Source: Clostridiaceae bacterium
GTDB lineage: Bacteria; Bacillota; Clostridia; Lutisporales; Lutisporaceae
Assembly: GCA_028697435.1 (NCBI GenBank)
Contig: JAQVFD010000011.1
Span: forward strand, 1 to 19,831
DNA length: 19,831 bases
Direction: 5' to 3'
The notes below the pieces were generated by a model, which was not told where the DNA came from, did not search any database, and saw only the letters and a list, made by a program, of their open reading frames with translations. Position 1 is the first letter of the stretch. Every line of letters begins with the position of its first letter. Below are positions 1 to 7,607 of the stretch, piece by piece. Position numbers and translations under genes: made by a program.

Positions 1-1423
1 ATAGATTCTCAACTTCTTTTGACAAGCCTATAATTTTTTTACCCAACAACTCATTGTATTTTGTAATAAACCTCTTCGCCAAAACTAGGATATCTTCCTC
101 CCTATCCCTTAAGGGTGGGATATTCAAGGGAATAACATTTATCCTGTAATAGAGATCCTCTCTGAAAGTACCGTTTGCGATCATTTCCTCCAGGTTCCTA
201 TTGGTAGCTGTAATTAGCCTTACATTAATCGGAATAATATCATTACCACCAACTCTTTCAATCAATCGAGTTTCTAATACCCTTAACATTTTAGCCTGCA
301 AATGCAAAGGAATATCACCGATTTCGTCCAGGAAAAGAGTACCTCCGTCGGTTAGTTCAAACTTACCAGGTTTACCTTTACGATTAGCACCGGTAAAAGC
401 ACCTTCCTCATATCCAAAAAGCTCGCTTTCCAGTAAATTCTCCGGAATGGCGGCACAATTAATAGCCCTGAAAGGACCTTTGCTTCGCTTGCTATTAGTA
501 TGAATAGCTTGGGCAAATAGCTCTTTTCCGGTACCGCTTTCCCCCCGAATTAGAACTGATGATTCACTTTTTGAAATCTTTGAAGCTATTTCTTTTACAC
601 TTTGCATTATAGTACTGATACCGATAATATCCTCGAAACTAAAATAGTTGAGTGGTATCCGCATCTTATTTTTTAGAATAGACCCATCAAAATTATCCTG
701 GATTTCGCAAGCACCTATTATCTGGCCATCCAAAGAAATGGTATTTACCTTTTTCCGCTCATTATCATCAAGCTTTATTCCTTTAATTAACTTAACCAAA
801 GGGCTATTTGGTAAATACAATTCTAAAGGCTTTCCCAATACTTCTTTTTTTGAAAAGCCGTATAAGGTTTCGGCTGACATATTGATCATTGTAACCAAAC
901 CAGTATTATCAACTGCAATAACGGCCTCCTTAATTCTTTGGAAAATTTCTTCACTGCGTGCGTATAGTTGATGGTTAGAGTAAATAAGATTTTCCTGTGC
1001 AATTCTGGCAGCAATAAATCCTGATAGACTTCTTAGTAATTCAGTTAACTCTGCAGTGTGCCCAAGCAAGAAATTTCTTTGTTTTTCATCGAAGGCTGTT
1101 AAACCGATACCCCCAAAGCTTTTTCCTTCTATAGTAATAGAACAATTCATATCTGCCTTTTCGGGGCACTTTTGCCATAAATCGCACTTTAAACATTGCT
1201 TATTCAAGCCAGGCTGTTCATTAATCATTACCTTGTCAAAACCAATTGCTTCTGAGGCGGAATAACCCCTAATTTTTTGCCCAATTACATAATGTCCCTG
1301 CTGATCTGTAGAGTAAACCACATTTAATAAGTGATCGTAAATAGTCACATGAATTAAGAACAAGCTTGCAATTGCATTACATAATGATTTTAAATCTTCA
1401 TCAATTTGCCATAAAGTAATCAT
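1..1423 (-). CDS. Sigma-54-dependent transcriptional activator (PAS + AAA+), C-terminus outside the window
   Basis: This is an enhancer-binding activator that remodels sigma-54 RNA polymerase by ATP hydrolysis. The ATG at 1423 is preceded by GGAGG at good spacing, and 474 codons are visible before the left edge. An N-terminal sensor region (about residues 1-145) contains four cysteines, C77, C80, C86 and C94. A PAS-like domain follows at about 155-235. The AAA+ domain has Walker A GESGTGKE at 294-301, the sigma-54 contact loop GAFTGA at 341-346, and a Walker B-like segment GTLFLDEIGD. The C-terminal end of the AAA+ domain and the expected Fis-type helix-turn-helix lie off the window. The 109 nt between it and the malic enzyme show neither a convincing -24/-12 site nor a hairpin. 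Family assignment is certain. The signal sensed is unknown. Proximity to malic enzyme suggests control of carbon metabolism, which is inference. Confidence 0.95.
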   Translation of the reverse strand, partial: MITLWQIDEDLKSLCNAIASLFLIHVTIYDHLLNVVYSTDQQGHYVIGQKIRGYSASEAIGFDKVMINEQPGLNKQCLKCDLWQKCPEKADMNCSITIEGKSFGGIGLTAFDEKQRNFLLGHTAELTELLRSLSGFIAARIAQENLIYSNHQLYARSEEIFQRIKEAVIAVDNTGLVTMINMSAETLYGFSKKEVLGKPLELYLPNSPLVKLIKGIKLDDNERKKVNTISLDGQIIGACEIQDNFDGSILKNKMRIPLNYFSFEDIIGISTIMQSVKEIASKISKSESSVLIRGESGTGKELFAQAIHTNSKRSKGPFRAINCAAIPENLLESELFGYEEGAFTGANRKGKPGKFELTDGGTLFLDEIGDIPLHLQAKMLRVLETRLIERVGGNDIIPINVRLITATNRNLEEMIANGTFREDLYYRINVIPLNIPPLRDREEDILVLAKRFITKYNELLGKKIIGLSKEVENL

Positions 1424-1532
1424 AATAAACCTCCATATGACTTAACTTGATTATTAAATTGCTATATTAAGAATATTCAATACACTTATCAGATTCCCTC
1501 TATTTATATTAGTACAATGTTCACTTTATTCA

Positions 1533-2711
1533 TCATGTCGTTCTCGCAACTCCTGTTTTTATTGCAGCATTTGCAACTGCTTTGGCAACAGCCGGAGCAA
1601 CCCTCATATCAAAGGCCATTGGGATTATATAATCCTCCGTCAACTCATCTGCAGTAATAATCTCAGATAGTGCATAAGCCGCAGCCAGCTTCATTTCTTC
1701 ATTAATCTCCGATGCGCGCACATCAAGAGCGCCCCTGAATATCCCCGGAAACGCCAATACATTGTTAATTTGATTGGGATAATCCGACCTTCCGGTACCT
1801 ACTATACGCGCCCCCGCAAATTTTGCCAGATCAGGGTCTATTTCCGGAACCGGATTTGCCAATGCGAAAATTATGGCATCATTACTCATGCTTTTAACCA
1901 TATCTGCACTTAAAATATTGGCTGAGGATACTCCAATAAATACATCCGATTTCACCAAAGCATCCGCTAATGTTCCTTTTCTGCCTTCTTTATTGGTAAT
2001 AAGAGCAATCTCCTCTTTCGCCCAATTCATGCCTTTCTGTCTTCCCTGATGTATTATTCCTGTTCTGTCGCACAGCAATATATCCTTGACCCCTGCTTTC
2101 TGAATAATCTTAGTAATCGCTATTCCTGCTGCGCCTGCGCCGTTTATTACAACCACAAGGTCCTGAAGCTTCTTACTGATATGTCTGGATGAATTTATCA
2201 GGGCTGCAAGCACTGTAATTGCTGTACCATGCTGATCATCATGAAAAACAGGAATGGAAAGCTTATCCTTTAGCTTGTTTTCTATTTCGAAACATGCCGG
2301 GGCTGCTATATCTTCAAGGTTTATGCCCCCAAAGGAAGGTTCTATCAAAGTTACTACCTCAACTATCTTGTCTATGTCGGTGGTATTGAGGCATATAGGA
2401 AAAGCATCAACTCCTCCGAAATTCTTAAACAATACGGCCTTTCCCTCCATAACCGGTAATGCAGCATGGCTCCCAATATCCCCCAACCCCAGTACAGCAG
2501 TACCGTCTGTGATAATTGCCACCATATTGCCTTTAGAAGTATATTCATATATCGTATCCGGATCCTTGCTGATTTCCTTGCAGGGTTCTGCAACTCCGGG
2601 AGTATATGCAAGACTCAGGCTTTCTTTATCTTTAACCGGCACCTTGCTTATGATTTGAAGTTTTCCCCTGTTATCCTTATGCAGTTTAAGCGCATCATCT
2701 CTGAGTGACAT
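1533..2711 (-). CDS. NAD(P)-dependent malic enzyme, short bacterial form
   Basis: This 392-residue protein has the length of single-domain bacterial malic enzymes, which oxidatively decarboxylate L-malate to pyruvate in the cytoplasm. The ATG at 2711 was chosen because GGAGGAAGG lies just upstream; an upstream in-frame start at 2756 would run into the preceding gene. Visible family motifs are AYTPGVAEPC (catalytic Tyr36), MEGKAVLFKNFGG (Lys91), the metal-site segment NLEDIAAPACFEIE (E133, D134), FHDDQHGTAI (156-164), the dinucleotide-binding GAGAAG (191-196) and ALANPVPEI. All expected catalytic residues appear present. It begins 19 nt after the aminotransferase stop, so the two are probably cotranscribed. 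In clostridia such an enzyme can serve a malate shunt from PEP via oxaloacetate to pyruvate while making reduced cofactor. Cofactor preference, NAD or NADP, cannot be decided from the sequence. Confidence 0.95.
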   Translation of the reverse strand: MSLRDDALKLHKDNRGKLQIISKVPVKDKESLSLAYTPGVAEPCKEISKDPDTIYEYTSKGNMVAIITDGTAVLGLGDIGSHAALPVMEGKAVLFKNFGGVDAFPICLNTTDIDKIVEVVTLIEPSFGGINLEDIAAPACFEIENKLKDKLSIPVFHDDQHGTAITVLAALINSSRHISKKLQDLVVVINGAGAAGIAITKIIQKAGVKDILLCDRTGIIHQGRQKGMNWAKEEIALITNKEGRKGTLADALVKSDVFIGVSSANILSADMVKSMSNDAIIFALANPVPEIDPDLAKFAGARIVGTGRSDYPNQINNVLAFPGIFRGALDVRASEINEEMKLAAAYALSEIITADELTEDYIIPMAFDMRVAPAVAKAVANAAIKTGVARTT

Positions 2712-2730
2712 ATTCCTTCCTCCAATATAA

Positions 2731-3906
2731 TTATCTGATACTAGCCAACTTTTCAAGACGATTCAAAACCTCGTCCAAAGTATCCATACTTCTTGCAAAA
2801 TGCAGCCGAATCAAGTTATTGACAGGTTCCCTGAAGAAGCTTGAACCCGGCACCGCAGCAACACCGATCTCCTTAATCATCCATTCACAGAACTGCAAAT
2901 CTGTCCATCCCTTAAATCTGTCCATTGATAAGTATTCTGAAATATCAAGCATTACAAAATATGTACCTTGCGGTGTATTATGTGCTAAACCTATTTCATC
3001 CAGACGTCTGCAGAAATAATCCCTCTTTTCGGTGTACTTCTTCTGAAGATCTATATAATATGACTCGTCAAAGTTGACACCGACACATGCAGCCTCTTGA
3101 AGCGGAGCAGGAGCACATATAGTCAGAAAGTCGTGAACTTTTTTTGCATTTTCAATTACCTTCTCCGGTCCAATCAGATATCCGAGACGCCAACCTGTAA
3201 TAGAGTACGTTTTGGACAGTGAACTGCAGGTTATTGTATGATCATACATACCCGGCAGGCCTGCCATATGAATATGATGAAAAGGTTCGTATATTATATG
3301 CTCATAGACTTCATCTGTAATTATATAAGCATCATACCTCAATGCCAGTTGTCCTATAAACTCCAGTTCTTCTTTTGTAAATACCTTGCCTGTCGGATTA
3401 GATGGATTGCAAACAATAATGGCCTTCACATTATCCTTAAAAGCAGCCTCCAGAACCTGCTTATCAAAACTATAATCCGGTGGATTTAAGGGAACTATTA
3501 TCGGATTTGCTCCGGACAGAATCGTGTCTGCCCTGTAATTCTCATAATAGGGACTGAATATGATAACATTATCCCCGGGATTGCAGATTGTCATCATAAT
3601 GCTCATCATGGCTTCAGTACCACCGCAGGTAACCAATACCTCAGTATCGGGATCAATGGTTCTGTTAATAGCTTTCCCGTGTTTTGTTGCTAAAGCGCTT
3701 CGCAAATTATAAGCCCCATATGTAAAAGTGTACTGGTGTGGACCGTTATATGCTGCATAAGCTAATGCATCTAAAATTTCCTTAGGGGGGTCAAAATCCG
3801 GAAACCCCTGTGAAAGGTTTATTGCTCCATGGGCCTCAGAAATCCTTGTCATACGTCTTATGACCGAATCAGTAAAAACATCTATGCGGTTACTCAGTTC
3901 AGGCAT
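2731..3906 (-). CDS. PLP-dependent class I/II aminotransferase
   Basis: This 391-residue fold-type I aminotransferase transfers amino groups between an amino acid and a 2-oxo acid. The ATG at 3906 follows AAGGAGGT. Family signatures are LSQGFPDFDPP near the N-terminus, CNPSNPTGK (167-174), TDEVYEH with PLP-ring Asp198 and Tyr201, the Schiff-base lysine K232 in SSLSKTYSITGWRLGY, and the substrate-carboxylate arginine in RLHFARS near the C-terminus. The pattern is like the aspartate/methionine/kynurenine-type subgroup, so the exact substrate is open. Its place directly ahead of malic enzyme suggests a role around oxaloacetate/aspartate or pyruvate/alanine; that is context, not proof. No convincing promoter was found in the short gap before it, and the capsule-operon terminator lies there and separates the two transcription units. 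Confidence 0.93.
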   Translation of the reverse strand: MPELSNRIDVFTDSVIRRMTRISEAHGAINLSQGFPDFDPPKEILDALAYAAYNGPHQYTFTYGAYNLRSALATKHGKAINRTIDPDTEVLVTCGGTEAMMSIMMTICNPGDNVIIFSPYYENYRADTILSGANPIIVPLNPPDYSFDKQVLEAAFKDNVKAIIVCNPSNPTGKVFTKEELEFIGQLALRYDAYIITDEVYEHIIYEPFHHIHMAGLPGMYDHTITCSSLSKTYSITGWRLGYLIGPEKVIENAKKVHDFLTICAPAPLQEAACVGVNFDESYYIDLQKKYTEKRDYFCRRLDEIGLAHNTPQGTYFVMLDISEYLSMDRFKGWTDLQFCEWMIKEIGVAAVPGSSFFREPVNNLIRLHFARSMDTLDEVLNRLEKLASIR

Positions 3907-3984
3907 TCCAGTACCTCCTTGATGAAAATCATTGCATGTACATCTTATTCTATTATCAAGGATAAATCAATTTATTTCAAGAAA

Positions 3985-4018
3985 AATACCTGCAAAGACT
4001 ATTAAACTTGCAGGTATT
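3985..4018 (-). terminator. Intrinsic terminator closing the exopolysaccharide operon
   Basis: The arms 3985-3995 and 4008-4018 form a perfect 11-bp inverted repeat (AATACCTGCAA / TTGCAGGTATT) with a 12-nt loop. Read on the minus strand, the stem is followed by a short T-rich run (TTTTTC, 3986-3981). The 5' arm lies inside the last codons of the phosphatase gene, whose stop codon is in the loop. It lies upstream of the aminotransferase and would insulate that unit from the operon. Confidence 0.75.
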
Positions 4019-4721
4019 CATTTTTGATAATCTTAGCAGGATTATCAAAAAGCAGATCAAGAACATTATCTTTATAATAATATGACATTCTATCTGCTAT
4101 GTCTCTCATACTGAAGTTACTCTTCCGAGGTGAATGTCTATTTGTACCGACAAAGTGTACCATGTGGTGTTGTAACATAAACTGTGCCGTCTTCTTAACC
4201 CTCTTGCCGTATTTGCCTTCAAAACTTTGCAGATTCATCTGTACACAAACACCGTGCTTAATCAGTCTGTATAAAATATTTGGATCATCGATTATTTGCT
4301 CATTCTGCTCCGGATGTGCCAGTATGACTTTATATCCTTCAATCTCCAAATTGAATAATACATTTTCGGTATATACCGGGATATCAAGGAAGGGCAGTTC
4401 AACCAGCAGATATCTTGAGTTGTTAAGAGTTGTTACCCTTCCCGATTTCAGCAGTTTAGGCAGTTCAGGGGTGATAAGCAGCTCATTTCCCAAATATATA
4501 CTAATATTAATTCCGGCTTTGTTTATTTGCTCTCTTATTTTATTTAGTCTTTCAAGATTATCCTCATATTCATTTACATACAATCCTTCTATGTAGTGGG
4601 GAGTAGCTATTATAACATCTACCTCTTCCGCTGCGGCTTGTCTTGCCATTTCGACAGATTCCTCAATGCTTACGGCACCATCATCAACCCCATATATGAT
4701 ATGAGAATGTATGTCGTACAA
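4002..4721 (-). CDS. CpsB/CapC/YwqE-type PHP-family protein-tyrosine phosphatase
   Basis: This 239-residue PHP-fold protein resembles the manganese-dependent phosphatases that dephosphorylate capsule BY-kinases. The start is TTG at 4721, eight nt after GGAGG; no nearby ATG has equal support. Metal-site motifs seen are DIHSH (H5, H7), GVDDGA, ATPHY (H42) and ILAHPEQN (H136). The final motif, usually an Asp-x-His such as SDAH, reads GTNRHS, with Asn194 in place of the metal-binding Asp and His196 kept. It is the last gene of the operon, 36 nt after the kinase, the usual pairing. Its job would be to reset kinase phosphorylation and so tune polymer length. The Asn change could lower or alter activity, or may be a lineage variant. 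The family call is firm, activity less so. Confidence 0.92.
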   Translation of the reverse strand: MYDIHSHIIYGVDDGAVSIEESVEMARQAAAEEVDVIIATPHYIEGLYVNEYEDNLERLNKIREQINKAGINISIYLGNELLITPELPKLLKSGRVTTLNNSRYLLVELPFLDIPVYTENVLFNLEIEGYKVILAHPEQNEQIIDDPNILYRLIKHGVCVQMNLQSFEGKYGKRVKKTAQFMLQHHMVHFVGTNRHSPRKSNFSMRDIADRMSYYYKDNVLDLLFDNPAKIIKNEYLQV

Positions 4722-4757
4722 TTTGAGTTCCTCCTTTATAAAGCGTTTTGCTATAAA

Positions 4758-5429
4758 TTACTTGCCATTATAATATGAGCTATATATAGAACCTTTCTTA
4801 TTCTTTACCTTATTTATAACAAAGCCTATTATATTTGCATTAACCTTATTTAAAGAGTCTATGGCTTTACCTATATCCTCCCTTTTGGTTTTGCTTGCCG
4901 CACATACCATAATCACTCCATCAACTATAGTTGACAGTACCGCTGCATCTGTAACCAGACCGACTGGCGGAGAATCCAATATGATCATATCGTATTCCTG
5001 CTCCAATTCGTCCATTAAGCTTTTCATCTTTTCCGAACCTAATATTTCTGAAGGATTTGGCGGAACAGGACCGGATATTATTATATCAAGATTTAAAAAG
5101 TCCTCCTTAGAATGCAATACCTCCCTGTAATCCATATCCTGCACAATAATATTGGTGAGACCCACAGAATCCTGTATTTCAATATATGAATAAATATTTG
5201 GTTTTCTAAGGTCTGTATCAATCAGAAGAACTCTTTTTTCAGTCTGTGCTATTGAAACTGCCAGGTTAAAAGCTATTGTACTCTTACCCTCCCCCGGAAT
5301 TGAGCTGGTAATGACTAAGCTCTTTATTTTCTTATCTACATTGGAAAACTGAATGTTAGTTCTAAAGCTTCTAAATGCTTCTGCTATAGGTGATCTGAGA
5401 TTATTTGGTGCAGAAAGATTTATATTCAA
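4758..5429 (-). CDS. CpsD/CapB/YwqD-type bacterial tyrosine kinase (BY-kinase)
   Basis: This is a 223-residue P-loop tyrosine autokinase of the MinD-like type that pairs with a membrane activator to control polysaccharide chain assembly. It has Walker A SSIPGEGKST (K49), Walker A' LLIDTDLRKP (68-77) and Walker B MIILDSPP (148-155). The tail ends in a tyrosine cluster (Y216, Y219, Y220), the expected autophosphorylation sites. The N-terminal PIAEAFRSFRTNIQFS segment is typical of the family. The start is TTG at 5429 after a GGGGGGGAG stretch. The Wzz-like gene lies 16 nt upstream and the phosphatase 36 nt downstream, giving the Firmicute arrangement in which the transmembrane activator and kinase are separate proteins. 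Confidence 0.95.
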   Translation of the reverse strand: MNINLSAPNNLRSPIAEAFRSFRTNIQFSNVDKKIKSLVITSSIPGEGKSTIAFNLAVSIAQTEKRVLLIDTDLRKPNIYSYIEIQDSVGLTNIIVQDMDYREVLHSKEDFLNLDIIISGPVPPNPSEILGSEKMKSLMDELEQEYDMIILDSPPVGLVTDAAVLSTIVDGVIMVCAASKTKREDIGKAIDSLNKVNANIIGFVINKVKNKKGSIYSSYYNGK

Positions 5430-5445
5430 TGTACTCCCCCCCTGT

Positions 5446-6111
5446 CTATTGTACTTTAGGTATTACTCCCAATACCGGCAGCATAAAATAGTTTTCTATT
5501 TCTTCCTGGGTTTTAACTGTATTATCGAAGTACTCATAAACAAATATGAAAAATATGCTTAACATAATGCTCAATACAGATGCAATAAGCATATATATGG
5601 CCGGTTTTGGTTTTTCGGGCTTCAACGGCACTTCAGCCCTGTCAATCACTTGAATGTTTTCTATATTCATAATTCTTGCAACATGTTTCATGAACACCTT
5701 TGCTATCTCGTTGGCAATTTGGGCTGCTGCTTCACCTTGTTTATCTTTTACCGTGATTTTTATTATCTCCGTATCCTTTACCAGCGTTACATCAATTTTT
5801 TTATCCAGTTCTTCATAAGTAAGGCTCAATCCCAGGTTGGACATCCACTCTTTTGCCACAACTCTGCTTTTTGCAATCTCTCCATAAGTTGAAACGAGTT
5901 TCTGATTCAATAATACATCGTTGTATTCCATTTTTTCCTTGTATTCCTGTGGTCTTCCTATCATTAGAGTAGTAAATGTCAGGTACTCCGGCTGCAATAT
6001 AAAATAACTGATTAGTCCGCTTGCTGCAGTGCATAAAGTAGTAACCAGTATGATAACCCATAATCTTTTCCGCAATATCAAGAATAGCTTCTTAAGATCA
6101 ATCTCTTCCAC
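5446..6111 (-). CDS. Wzz/CapA-type chain-length regulator and kinase activator
   Basis: This 221-residue membrane protein has the polysaccharide co-polymerase layout. There is a short cytoplasmic start, a first membrane helix at about residues 17-38, an extracytoplasmic domain containing the EEL-DKKIDV segment, a proline-rich run PLKPEKPKP, and a second helix at about 171-193. A cytoplasmic tail of about 25 residues follows that would contact the BY-kinase. The start is GTG at 6111, seven nt after AAGGGGGG. The preceding flippase gene ends 2 nt upstream, so translational coupling is likely. In Gram-positive systems this protein activates the kinase encoded next and helps set polymer length. 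Confidence 0.92.
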   Translation of the reverse strand: MEEIDLKKLFLILRKRLWVIILVTTLCTAASGLISYFILQPEYLTFTTLMIGRPQEYKEKMEYNDVLLNQKLVSTYGEIAKSRVVAKEWMSNLGLSLTYEELDKKIDVTLVKDTEIIKITVKDKQGEAAAQIANEIAKVFMKHVARIMNIENIQVIDRAEVPLKPEKPKPAIYMLIASVLSIMLSIFFIFVYEYFDNTVKTQEEIENYFMLPVLGVIPKVQ

Positions 6112-6113
6112 TG

Positions 6114-7607
6114 TTATTCCCCCCTTAAAGGTTCAAATTTATATATTTTCATCAGATAGATTATTGAAAAGTAATTAACTGCACCTATACCGACAGCTGC
6201 TGCAAGCGATAAACTTTCACCCAATGCTGTAGTTAGGTATTTGAATGAAAACTTCGCTATAATTCCCATAATCAAAGAAGCATATAGGATTTTAAGAAAT
6301 GTAATGGATATCTTCCCTATTTCAAAAGGACCAATTTTCTTTCTTAAGCTTATCAACAGCAGTAACATACAGAATATGGCAGAAATGCTTGTCGCTAACG
6401 CAAGCCCTCCTATACCCATATACTTTGAAAGTATTATGTTCAAAATGATATTCATTGCCATAGCTATTGCTGCATTAATCATTGGTGTCTTAGTATCCTG
6501 AATAGAGTAAAAAGCTCTGGAGAATATTTCCCTAAGACCAAAACCTATCATTCCTACAGAGTAGAAAATCAGCGCATTATATGTCATGGATACTGCCTGC
6601 CCGTCAAAGGCACCTCTTCCAAAAAGAAGCTTTACTATAGGTTCAGCAAATATCACAGCTCCGATTGTGGCAGGTATAACCAGCAGACTTATGCTATTTA
6701 TTGCATTGGCAAGCACTTTTTTAAAGCCTTTTATATTGCCATCTGCAGCCATCTTGGATATTTTGGGGTATAAAACCGTTGCTATTGGCAAAACAAAAAC
6801 ACCTATAATAAACATATCAAGCATAAAAGCATAATTTAACGCAGATATTCCCCCGACTGATATCTTAGATGCTATTGTTCTGTCAATTAAGGTGTTTAGC
6901 TGATCAATTGAAATCCCCATAATCCCCGGCAAAGCTAAATAAATCATTCTTTTCAAGTTTTCATCATGTAAATTCAGAAACACCTTATATCTGTATCCTC
7001 TTTTATAAGCAAAGGGAATAACAAAAATAAATTCTACCGTTTTAGCCAGTACAAAACCTATTGCCAAAATTGTTATGCAGTATTGATGGCTGAAAACTAT
7101 TGATAATATCATAACCAAACTAAAAAAAACCCCAACCAATTCTGGAACAATATAATTATTATAAATCTGTAAATGACCTTTAAAAATGTAAGTTACCCCT
7201 CTGAAAAATATTCCCAAAACCGTAATTCTTGTAAAATTGACTCCAAGGGCAAGGGTTTCTTCTGTAAAGCCATATGCGAATATTCTAACTATTTGTGGTG
7301 TAAATGCCCATACAAGGATAGTAATTGATGTACATAAAAGCAATAGGAAATTTGTTACATTATTCATGTAGTAATTTCTCATACCGGATTTTGCACCTTT
7401 CTTTATATCGCAATAGATAGGAATAAAGCTGGTAACTAAACCAATACCAATAAATTCAAACAAGGTATCCGGTATTGTTAATGATATTAGAAACGCATCG
7501 CTTATGTTTGATGCACCGTAAAAATAAGCCAATACTGTTTCCCTGATAAAGCCCAGCAGCTTAGTTGCAATTGAAAGCCCCATTATAATTACAACTGTTT
7601 TTTTCAT
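6114..7607 (-). CDS. MurJ/MviN-family lipid flippase, probably exporting the polysaccharide repeat unit
   Basis: This 497-residue polytopic protein belongs to the MOP superfamily, MurJ/MviN branch. The N-terminal part reads LLGFIRETVLAYFYGAS followed by an SDAF motif, a family hallmark, and roughly fourteen hydrophobic segments are spread over the whole length. The start is ATG at 7607 after GAGGAAGG. It overlaps the polymerase stop codon by 4 nt (ATGA), so the two are translationally coupled. MurJ proteins flip lipid II. Here, between a Wzy-type and a Wzz-type gene with no other flippase present, it most likely serves as the Wzx equivalent for an undecaprenyl-linked repeat unit. That functional shift is inference. 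Confidence 0.9.
   Translation of the reverse strand: MKKTVVIIMGLSIATKLLGFIRETVLAYFYGASNISDAFLISLTIPDTLFEFIGIGLVTSFIPIYCDIKKGAKSGMRNYYMNNVTNFLLLLCTSITILVWAFTPQIVRIFAYGFTEETLALGVNFTRITVLGIFFRGVTYIFKGHLQIYNNYIVPELVGVFFSLVMILSIVFSHQYCITILAIGFVLAKTVEFIFVIPFAYKRGYRYKVFLNLHDENLKRMIYLALPGIMGISIDQLNTLIDRTIASKISVGGISALNYAFMLDMFIIGVFVLPIATVLYPKISKMAADGNIKGFKKVLANAINSISLLVIPATIGAVIFAEPIVKLLFGRGAFDGQAVSMTYNALIFYSVGMIGFGLREIFSRAFYSIQDTKTPMINAAIAMAMNIILNIILSKYMGIGGLALATSISAIFCMLLLLISLRKKIGPFEIGKISITFLKILYASLIMGIIAKFSFKYLTTALGESLSLAAAVGIGAVNYFSIIYLMKIYKFEPLRGE

Noticed and set aside
1424..1532. Promoter or sigma-54 site ahead of the activator gene
   Set aside because: A TTGAAT at 1480-1475 has only a poor -10 at 18 nt, and no GG/GC pair at -24/-12 spacing was found.
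2254..2658. Open frame of 134 codons on the plus strand opposite malic enzyme
   Set aside because: It lies entirely inside a gene with full family motifs, has no ribosome binding site, and its product resembles nothing known.
4099..4596. Open frame of 165 codons on the plus strand opposite the phosphatase gene
   Set aside because: It is antisense to a clear PHP-family gene; the cysteine- and serine-rich translation is typical of a shadow frame.
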